6,632 nt of DNA from Chloroflexota bacterium (GTDB lineage Bacteria; Chloroflexota; Limnocylindria; Limnocylindrales; CSP1-4), in assembly GCA_021815005.1 (NCBI GenBank), contig JAKAHL010000114.1:1-6632 (forward strand), written 5' to 3'. Shown piece by piece: positions 1-4,777 of this stretch. The translations under genes were made by a program, and so were the position numbers. How positions within the stretch are numbered: position 1 is the stretch's first letter; every line of letters starts with the position of its first letter. The notes beneath the pieces were generated by a model. It saw nothing but the letters and a program-made list of their open reading frames with translations. It had not been told where the DNA came from and did not search any database.

Positions 1-2579
1 GGGTTGCCCGTGAAGCCGCTGGGCTCGAACCGGACGTGGGCGAACTTGTTCACCACGTCCTTGAGCGGCACGCCGTACTGGAGCGCCAGGCTCACCGAGG
101 TGGCCAGCGTGTCCATCAGGCCCGAGATGGTCGAGCCCTCCTTGGCCATCTTGAGGAAGATCTCGCCCGGCTGGCCGTCCGGGTAGAGGCCCACCGTGAT
201 GTAGCCCTCGTGCCCGGCGATCTCGAACTTGTGGGTCATCGCGCTGCGCTCGGCGGGCAGCCGGTGGCGATGCGGCCGCGTGGCCTCGACCTGGGCCGCC
301 GCGAGCTGCTTGCGCAGGCTCTCGATGGTCGCCCTGTCCTCGACCGAGCCCTCGGGGGCCTCGTCCTTCTTCTTGCCGGTGGACAGCGGCTGGCTGCGCT
401 TGGAGCCGTCGCGGTAGACCGCGATGGCCTTGAGGCCCCGCTTCCAGCCCTCCAGGTAGACGGCCTCGATCTCCTCGGCCGTGGCGGCCTCGGGCATGTT
501 GACCGTCTTGGAGATGGCGCCGGACAGGAACGGCTGGACCGCCCCCATCATCCGGACGTGGCCCATGTAGTGGATGGACCGCTCGCCGTTGACCGGCTTG
601 AACGCGCAGTCGAAGACCGGCAGGTGCTCGCTCCGCAGGCCCGGCGCGCCCTCGATGGTCTCGCGCTCGTTGATGTAGGCGAGGATCTCCTCCACCTGCT
701 CCGGCGTGTAGCCGAGCGTGCGCAGGGCGTGCGGGACCGTCTGGTTGACGATCTTGAGGTAGCCCTCGCCGACGAGCTTCTTGTACTTGATGAGCGCGAT
801 GTCGGGCTCGATCCCGGTGGTGTCGCAGTCCATCATGAACGCGATGGTCCCGGTGGGCGCGAGGAGCGTCACCTGGGCGTTGCGGTAGCCGTGCTGCCGG
901 CCCAGCTCCAGCGCCTCGTCGATGGTCGAGCGGGCGGCGCCCACCATGTCCGCCGGGATCGTGTCCTCGGGCAGCCGGCGCGCGGCGTCGCGGTGCATCT
1001 CCACGACGCGCAGGAACGGCTCGCGGTTGACGTCGAACTCGACGAAGGCGCCGCCGTGGTCCCGGGCGATGACGGCGCTCTGGCGATACGCCTCGCCGTG
1101 CATGATCGCCGTCACGGCGGCGGCGTAGTCCCGGCCCCGGTCCGAGTCATAGCCGAGGCCGCGGTTCATGAGCAGCGCGCCGAGGTTGGCGTAGCCCAGG
1201 CCCAGCGGCCGGAAGCGGTGGCTGTTCGCCTCGATCTTCTGGGTCGGGTAGCTGGCGTTGTCGACCAGGATCTCCTGAGCGGTGATCGTGACCTTGACCG
1301 CGAAGCGGAAGGCGTCCACGTCGAACTCGCCGTCCTCGCGGACGAACTTCATCAGGTTGAGGCTGGCGAGGTTGCAGCTGGTGTCGTCGAGGAAGCTGAA
1401 CTCGGAGCAGGGGTTGGTGGCGTTCTGCCGCGCGCTGGCGGACACCGGGTTCCAGTCGTTGATGGTGGTGTCGTACTGGATGCCCGGGTCGCCGCACAGG
1501 TGGGCGGCCTCGGCCATCTTGCGGAAGATGTCCCGCGCCTTGTACGTGCCGGCGGGCTGCCCGTCGGTGACCTCGTGGGTCTGCCACTCCGCGTCGCGCT
1601 CGACCGCGCGCATGAACTCGTCGGTGACGCGGACGCTGTGGTTGGCGTTCTGGAAGAACACCGAGCCGTACGCCTCGCCGGTGAAGGACGGGTCGTAGCC
1701 CTGCTCGATCAGGGCCCAGGCCTTCCTCTCCTCGCTGGCCTTGGACTCGATGAAGTCCATCACGTCCGGATGGTCCACGTTGAGGATGACCATCTTGGCC
1801 GCGCGACGGGTCTTGCCGCCCGACTTGATGACGCCCGCGAACGCGTCGTAGCCGCGCATGAAGCTGACCGGGCCCGACGCGATGCCGCCGCCGGACATCC
1901 TGGCCTTGGACGAGCGGATGGGCGACAGGTTCACGCCCGCGCCCGAGCCGTACTTGAACAGCATGGCCTCGGTCTTGGCGAGGTCCATGATGCTGCTCAT
2001 GTTGTCCTGGACCGAGTTGATGAAGCAGGCTGAGCACTGCGGCTTGGTCTCGATCCCGACGTTGAACCAGACGGGCGAGTTGAAGCTCATCTTCTGGTGG
2101 ACGAGCAGGTGGGTCAGCTCGGCCTGGAACGCGGCCAGGTCCTCGTCCGTGGCGAAGTAGCGGTTGGTCTCCGCCCACCCGGCGATGGTCTGGACGACGC
2201 GGTCGATCAGCTGCTTGACGCTGTGCTCGCGCTCCGGCGTGCCCACGTGGCCGCGGAAGTACTTGCTGACCACGACGTTGGTGGCGAGCTGGCTCCAGAA
2301 CGCGGGAACCTCCACGTCCTTCTGCTCGAACACGGTCTTGCCGGTCTCGGAGCTGATGCCCGCGGTCCGGTACTCCCAGGTGATCTCGTCGTAGGGGTGG
2401 ACGCCCGGCCGCGTCCAGCGGCGCTCGAGCGTGAGGCCGCGCGTGCCCTCGCCCGTGAAGCTGGTGCCGTATGGCCCCCCGAGCCCGGTGCGGCTCTCGG
2501 CCGCGGCCGAGCCAGCCTTCGACTTCTTCGTGCCGACCTTCGCGTCCATCACCGGGACAACCTCGCGTGCCTGGGCCAT
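1..2579 (-). CDS. nrdJ: Adenosylcobalamin-dependent (class II) ribonucleotide reductase, C-terminus cut by window edge
   Basis: Reduces ribonucleotides to deoxyribonucleotides in the cytoplasm by a thiyl-radical mechanism started by coenzyme B12, so no oxygen-dependent partner subunit is needed. The 859 residues in the window read without a stop. The radical and active site is NPCSEF, with N389, C391 and E393. C402 lies 11 residues after C391, the same spacing as the C322/C333 pair of Thermotoga NrdJ, and C185 (QCSACF, residues 181-186) is the likely other half of the redox pair. A glycine-rich GSGAGVNLSP stretch begins near residue 211 and the phosphate-binding PTGTIA loop is at 575-580. Residues 1-45 are a loose N-terminal extension. 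The conserved C-terminal MTHKFEIAGHEGY block is present, but the usual terminal zinc-binding cysteines would lie beyond position 1. The ATG at 2579 is chosen for its strong Shine-Dalgarno and because conserved sequence follows. The gene has its own promoter region and follows the NYN gene on the same strand after 603 bp. Confidence 0.97.
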   Translation of the reverse strand, partial: MAQAREVVPVMDAKVGTKKSKAGSAAAESRTGLGGPYGTSFTGEGTRGLTLERRWTRPGVHPYDEITWEYRTAGISSETGKTVFEQKDVEVPAFWSQLATNVVVSKYFRGHVGTPEREHSVKQLIDRVVQTIAGWAETNRYFATDEDLAAFQAELTHLLVHQKMSFNSPVWFNVGIETKPQCSACFINSVQDNMSSIMDLAKTEAMLFKYGSGAGVNLSPIRSSKARMSGGGIASGPVSFMRGYDAFAGVIKSGGKTRRAAKMVILNVDHPDVMDFIESKASEERKAWALIEQGYDPSFTGEAYGSVFFQNANHSVRVTDEFMRAVERDAEWQTHEVTDGQPAGTYKARDIFRKMAEAAHLCGDPGIQYDTTINDWNPVSASARQNATNPCSEFSFLDDTSCNLASLNLMKFVREDGEFDVDAFRFAVKVTITAQEILVDNASYPTQKIEANSHRFRPLGLGYANLGALLMNRGLGYDSDRGRDYAAAVTAIMHGEAYRQSAVIARDHGGAFVEFDVNREPFLRVVEMHRDAARRLPEDTIPADMVGAARSTIDEALELGRQHGYRNAQVTLLAPTGTIAFMMDCDTTGIEPDIALIKYKKLVGEGYLKIVNQTVPHALRTLGYTPEQVEEILAYINERETIEGAPGLRSEHLPVFDCAFKPVNGERSIHYMGHVRMMGAVQPFLSGAISKTVNMPEAATAEEIEAVYLEGWKRGLKAIAVYRDGSKRSQPLSTGKKKDEAPEGSVEDRATIESLRKQLAAAQVEATRPHRHRLPAERSAMTHKFEIAGHEGYITVGLYPDGQPGEIFLKMAKEGSTISGLMDTLATSVSLALQYGVPLKDVVNKFAHVRFEPSGFTGN

Positions 2580-2588
2580 CGGTTGCGT

Positions 2589-2595
2589 CTCCTCC
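2589..2595 (-). promoter_or_regulatory. Shine-Dalgarno site of nrdJ
   Basis: GGAGGAG on the minus strand, 9 nt before the ATG at 2577-2579. It is the strongest ribosome-binding site in the window and fixes the nrdJ start. Confidence 0.85.
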
Positions 2596-2597
2596 GC

Positions 2598-2613
2598 GCC
2601 CGCTCTGGCGGGC
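2598..2613 (-). other. Perfect GC hairpin next to the nrdJ ribosome-binding site
   Basis: On the minus-strand transcript GCCCGC, a CAGA loop and GCGGGC form a perfect 6-bp GC-only stem. It ends two bases upstream of the GGAGGAG Shine-Dalgarno. It could influence ribosome access or simply reflect the high GC content; it has no U-run, so it is not a terminator. Confidence 0.4.
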
Positions 2614-2800
2614 CCTCCACTGGCGCCGACGATTCGTCGCGGTCGCCCGGGCGTCCCTTCCCCGAGCACAGAGACCGGGGGCTGGTGTTCACGCATGGGC
2701 AGACCGGGCGGGAGCCGGCCTCGCGCTCACGGATGGGGGTGAGGCGCAGGTGCGAGGCCGTCCGTCGGGTCGGCTGCGCCAGACGCTTCTCCGGGCCGAC

Positions 2801-2818
2801 GGGCGGCGGTTGCCGCCC
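2801..2818 (-). repeat. Perfect 7-bp inverted repeat in the nrdJ leader
   Basis: GGGCGGC at 2801-2807 and GCCGCCC at 2812-2818 are exact inverted copies around a 4-base loop. There is no T-tract on either side. It would form a stable stem about 40 nt into the predicted leader. Function unknown. Confidence 0.5.
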
Positions 2819-2865
2819 ACCCCACGGACCCTTCGACGGTCGTCCGGCGTCAGGGCGACTAGGGG

Positions 2866-2894
2866 AATCTACGTGCCCGGCGGGGCGAGGTCAA
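2866..2894 (-). promoter_or_regulatory. Predicted sigma70-type promoter of nrdJ
   Basis: Read on the minus strand, TTGACC (2894-2889, 5 of 6 to the -35 consensus) is followed after exactly 17 bp by TAGATT (2871-2866, 4 of 6 to the -10 consensus). This predicts transcription starting near 2859, toward nrdJ. The NrdR-like boxes begin 9 bp upstream of the -35. This is the best promoter match in the gap, but it is a consensus match only. Confidence 0.6.
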
Positions 2895-2902
2895 GACCCA
2901 AA

Positions 2903-2918
2903 CCACAAGATGTAGTGG
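2903..2918 (-). promoter_or_regulatory. NrdR box 1, proximal
   Basis: CCACAAGATGTAGTGG is an imperfect palindrome with CCAC/GTGG ends. It matches 12 of 16 positions of the NrdR consensus ACACWATATATWGTGT, and the CACAAGAT-TAGTG core resembles the boxes known from Streptomyces nrd genes. NrdR is the nucleotide-sensing repressor of ribonucleotide reductase genes. The site lies just upstream of the predicted nrdJ -35, and a second box follows one site further upstream, as is usual for this regulator. Confidence 0.75.
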
Positions 2919-2935
2919 TGCGATGGGGAATCGGA

Positions 2936-2951
2936 TCGCAACATATTGTGC
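2936..2951 (-). promoter_or_regulatory. NrdR box 2, distal
   Basis: TCGCAACATATTGTGC matches about 12 of 16 positions of the NrdR consensus; the half TATTGTGC is almost perfect and the other half is weaker. It starts 33 bp from box 1, about three helical turns, which fits the tandem, same-face arrangement of NrdR sites. It sits in a locally AT-rich patch that stands out from the surroundings. Confidence 0.65.
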
Positions 2952-3018
2952 TATGGCGCCAATTGCCGACAGTCGCCACGCCGTCTCGGGATGGGCGCGG
3001 CCCACGTCCGGGGCGTGG

Positions 3019-3070
3019 CCATCCACACCGAGCGGCGCGGTTGTCCACAGGCCGGTCATCCTTGTCCACC
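3019..3070 (+). promoter_or_regulatory. Cluster of three phased DnaA-box-like sequences
   Basis: TTGTCCACA at 3041-3049 is an exact match to the DnaA box favoured in high-GC actinobacteria. TTGTCCACC at 3062-3070 differs by one base. CCATCCACA at 3019-3027 is weaker (7 of 9 to TTATCCACA). All three face the same way and start 22 and 21 bp apart, close to two helical turns. The cluster lies about 125 to 180 bp upstream of the predicted nrdJ promoter. DnaA boxes are known to control the E. coli nrdAB promoter, so a regulatory role is more likely than an origin. The weakest box may be chance. Confidence 0.55.
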
Positions 3071-3090
3071 GGTGAACGCATAGCCCGTGG

Positions 3091-3106
3091 GCGAACGATC
3101 GTTCGA
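3091..3106. promoter_or_regulatory. LexA (SOS) box
   Basis: GCGAACGATCGTTCGA contains a perfect 14-bp palindrome (3092-3105) and matches the CGAAC-N4-GTTCG LexA box of actinobacteria and other Gram-positive bacteria; only the first base departs from TCGAAC-N4-GTTCGA. The only gene downstream of it in either direction without an intervening convergent gene is nrdJ on the minus strand, whose start is about 510 bp away. A weak minus-strand promoter can be drawn through it (TCGAAC at 3106-3101, 18 bp, TATGCG at 3082-3077), where bound LexA would cover the -35. That promoter is inference. Confidence 0.65.
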
Positions 3107-3154
3107 TCCCCGGGCGCAGGCGCCTCGCTGCCCGCGGCGGGTTGCCCGGCTGCT

Positions 3155-3179
3155 CGCGGGCGGCGGCCCGACACCCGCG
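3155..3179 (-). other. GC hairpin just after the NYN gene, possible weak terminator
   Basis: On the minus strand CGCGGG (3179-3174) and CCCGCG (3160-3155) form a 6-bp stem around a 13-nt loop, starting 4 nt after the NYN stop codon. There is no following T-run, so an intrinsic terminator is doubtful; in this GC-rich sequence such stems also arise by chance. Confidence 0.25.
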
Positions 3180-3182
3180 GGC

Positions 3183-3800
3183 TCAGAGGTGGCGAGGGTG
3201 CCGCCGGTGTCGCGCGATCTTGTGGGCCGGCCCGGACTTGGAGGTCGCGCCGCGCCCCGGCCGCCAGCGGCGCGCGTCGTCGTCGTCCCCGCCGGGTGCG
3301 CCAAGGGTTGTCCCGGCACCGCCCGCGCCGCCGGCCGGGCCCGCCGGGCGGCGGCCCGCCCCGATCGAGGGTCGTCGCTGCCCGGCCACGGGTGCCGCCA
3401 CCGGGACGTTCATCCGGCCCAGCAGCCACGCGGTGCCAGCCGTTCTGGCGCCCCTCGCGGTGAGGGCCGTCCGGAGGTCCCGGTCGTCGGTCACGACCAG
3501 CGTCCGCGCCGATTCCAGCGGGGCGCTGGCGCCGTCGCCCACGAGCTCGAGGATCGCCTCGTCAGCCGTTCTGCGGCCCGAGTAGCGGACGTGCATGTTC
3601 TGCGCCACGCGCCCGGTCACCCCGTGGCCCACCCCGTCGAACAGCAGCTCCACCTCCACGGTCGCCGGCACGGCGGCCCGGATGCGTCCTACCAGCGTGG
3701 ACGGGGGCGTGTCCGGCCCGCCCAGGCGGTGGACCAGGTTCGAGCCGTCCACCACCAGGCGGTCGGTGTCGTCGAGCGGGGAGCGGGGGGCCGGCGGCAT
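3183..3800 (-). CDS. NYN/YacP-like PIN-fold nuclease-family protein
   Basis: 205 residues. The N-terminal two thirds look like an NYN domain (PIN-like fold, YacP/DUF901 type), a family of metal-dependent RNA nucleases or RNA-binding proteins. Visible marks are VVDGSNLVHRL with D18 on strand 1, LLFDG with D55, a YSGRRTADEAI motif with D80 and E81, and VVTDDRDLR with D105, D106 and D108, giving a plausible acidic metal site. Residues from about 135 onward are low-complexity, Gly/Pro/Arg-rich with an acidic GGDDDD run, and end in a basic tail (HKIARHRRHPRHL) that could contact nucleic acid. The specific substrate is unknown. The ATG at 3800 has no clear Shine-Dalgarno but sits 6 nt after an extended -10, which suggests leaderless translation. 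It is divergent from the phosphatase gene, 22 bp apart. The disordered tail overlaps open frames on the other strand, but the domain motifs make this frame the real one. Confidence 0.85.
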   Translation of the reverse strand: MPPAPRSPLDDTDRLVVDGSNLVHRLGGPDTPPSTLVGRIRAAVPATVEVELLFDGVGHGVTGRVAQNMHVRYSGRRTADEAILELVGDGASAPLESARTLVVTDDRDLRTALTARGARTAGTAWLLGRMNVPVAAPVAGQRRPSIGAGRRPAGPAGGAGGAGTTLGAPGGDDDDARRWRPGRGATSKSGPAHKIARHRRHPRHL

Positions 3801-3806
3801 GGGGAG

Positions 3807-3815
3807 ACGGTAGCA
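3807..3815 (-). promoter_or_regulatory. Extended -10 element of a leaderless NYN transcript
   Basis: On the minus strand TGCTACCGT fits an extended -10 (TGN-TANNNT), with TACCGT at 3812-3807. Six bases (3806-3801) separate it from the ATG at 3800, so transcription would begin at or next to the start codon. No convincing -35 is seen. Confidence 0.5.
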
Positions 3816-3816
3816 T
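3811..3816 (+). promoter_or_regulatory. -10 element of a leaderless phosphatase transcript
   Basis: TAGCAT (4 of 6 to TATAAT) ends 6 bases before the GTG start at 3823, the spacing expected when the mRNA starts with the initiation codon. No Shine-Dalgarno lies upstream of that GTG. The element shares bases 3811-3815 with the divergent NYN -10 element. Confidence 0.55.
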
Positions 3817-3822
3817 CGCTGC

Positions 3823-4668
3823 GTGCTCCTGCTCGTTGATCTCGACGGCGTCGTCTACCGCCAGTCAGAGGCCGTGCCCGGCGTCCCCGCGGTGCTGGCG
3901 GCCCGGGCAGCGGCTGGCGATGACGTCGTGTACGTCACCAACAACGCCACCGCCTACCACACGGACTACCTGCCGCGCCTCGCCGGTCACGGCGCGCCCG
4001 TGGGCCCTGATCGGGTGGTCACCTCTGCGCTGGCGAGCGCCGCCTGGCTGCGCGAGGAGATGCCCGGCGTGCGGCGCGTGCTCGCCGTCGGCGCTCCCGG
4101 GCTCGAGCGGGAGCTCCGCGAGGCCGGGTTCGACGTGGTCTCGGTGGGCCACGCCGCCACGCGCATGCACCAGGAGGGGATCGACGGCTGGGCCGCCGCC
4201 GGCCACCCCGACGCGGTCGTGGTCGGTCTCGACCCCCAGATGAGCTACCTCCGGGTCGCGGCCGCCGCCGACTGCGTGCGGGCGGGCGCGGTGCTGGTCG
4301 CCACCAACCGCGACCCGATCTACCCGGTGGAGAACGGCTACCGGCCGGGCGCCGGCGCCGTGGTCGCCGCTGTCGCGACGGCGGCGCGGACCGAGCCGCG
4401 GGTGGTCATCGGCAAGCCGGGGCCCTACCTGCTCCAGGCTGGCGCGCGGCTCGTGGGCGGGGATCTCCGGACCGCCGTGATGATCGGCGACTCGATGACC
4501 GACATCGCGGCCGGCCGGGCCGTGGGCGCCCGGACGATCCTGACGCTGACCGGCGTGACGACCCGGGCGATGGCCGACGCGCTCCCCGAGGCAGAGCGGC
4601 CAACGCGCGTGGTGGCCGACGCGGCCGGGCTCGAGGCGGCGCTCCGGGAGCTCGCGGCCCGCGGCTGA
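3823..4668 (+). CDS. HAD-IIA (NagD-type) sugar-phosphate phosphatase
   Basis: 281 residues, a normal full length for the NagD / p-nitrophenyl-phosphatase branch of the HAD superfamily: cytoplasmic Mg-dependent hydrolases acting on sugar phosphates, nucleotide monophosphates or glycolate phosphate. All four HAD motifs are visible: DLDGVVY with nucleophile D6 and acid/base D8, VTNN at 38-41, K198 in IGKPGP, and GDSMTD with D223 and D227. The region between motifs II and III is the C2 cap, which contains the VVVGLD and VATNRDPIYP stretches typical of this subfamily. The substrate cannot be told from sequence. The GTG at 3823 is chosen because motif I follows at once and a -10 element sits 6 nt upstream; the transcript is probably leaderless. 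The diguanylate cyclase follows 109 bp downstream on the same strand. Confidence 0.93.
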   Translation: MLLLVDLDGVVYRQSEAVPGVPAVLAARAAAGDDVVYVTNNATAYHTDYLPRLAGHGAPVGPDRVVTSALASAAWLREEMPGVRRVLAVGAPGLERELREAGFDVVSVGHAATRMHQEGIDGWAAAGHPDAVVVGLDPQMSYLRVAAAADCVRAGAVLVATNRDPIYPVENGYRPGAGAVVAAVATAARTEPRVVIGKPGPYLLQAGARLVGGDLRTAVMIGDSMTDIAAGRAVGARTILTLTGVTTRAMADALPEAERPTRVVADAAGLEAALRELAARG

Positions 4669-4679
4669 CGGATGGCCCT

Positions 4680-4695
4680 CCCCGTTCGTGCGGGG
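4680..4695 (+). other. Small GC hairpin after the phosphatase gene
   Basis: CCCCG and CGGGG pair around a TTCGTG loop, 11 nt after the stop codon. There is no T-run after it, so it is at best a weak or factor-assisted terminator. The 109-bp gap from the stop codon to the diguanylate cyclase start shows no clear promoter, so read-through into the next gene is possible. Confidence 0.3.
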
Positions 4696-4765
4696 GCCCC
4701 CCACGTTCAGGTGCTCGCCAGCCCAGCCGGCGCCGCCGACGATCTGGTGTCTCATCCCGCAGTGC

Positions 4766-4770
4766 AGGGG
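4766..4770 (+). promoter_or_regulatory. Shine-Dalgarno site of the diguanylate cyclase
   Basis: AGGGG lies 7 nt upstream of the GTG at 4778 and supports that codon as the start. Confidence 0.6.
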
Positions 4771-4777
4771 TCCCGGC

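Larger units (their letters stand above)
2580..2859 (-). other. Probable 5' leader of nrdJ mRNA, about 280 nt, gene-free
   Basis: This stretch separates the predicted promoter from the nrdJ ATG. No protein with recognisable features is encoded on either strand. Besides the hairpin beside the ribosome-binding site it holds a second perfect hairpin at 2801-2818 (7-bp GGGCGGC/GCCGCCC stem, 4-nt loop). A B12-dependent enzyme might be expected to carry a cobalamin riboswitch here, but I could not find the B12 box or the other conserved core elements on the minus strand. The length of the leader depends on the predicted promoter being correct. Confidence 0.45.

Noticed and set aside
36..2033. Long open frame of 665 codons on the plus strand
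   Set aside because: It lies opposite nrdJ, which has all family motifs; the frame is an artefact of high GC content and its translation is Arg/Val/Asp/Leu-rich with no domain.
2664..2676. Sequence GAGCACAGAGACC on the plus strand resembling a cobalamin-riboswitch B12 box
   Set aside because: Matches only loosely, lies on the strand opposite to nrdJ with no plus-strand gene after it, and the other conserved riboswitch parts are absent.
2859..3059. Possible 66-residue protein on the minus strand inside the regulatory gap
   Set aside because: Starts inside the DnaA-box cluster, ends over the nrdJ promoter, has no proper Shine-Dalgarno and no recognisable features.
3019..3106. Replication origin (oriC)
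   Set aside because: Only two good DnaA boxes, no AT-rich unwinding region, and no dnaA, dnaN or other origin-linked genes nearby; a regulatory cluster is more likely.
2471..3463. Plus-strand open frame covering the nrdJ/NYN gap
   Set aside because: Arg/Pro-rich translation with no recognisable domain, overlapping the nrdJ start and the NYN tail on the opposite strand; typical spurious GC-rich frame.
4669..4777. Separate promoter for the diguanylate cyclase
   Set aside because: No acceptable -10/-35 pair was found in the gap; co-transcription with the phosphatase gene is equally possible, so nothing was annotated.
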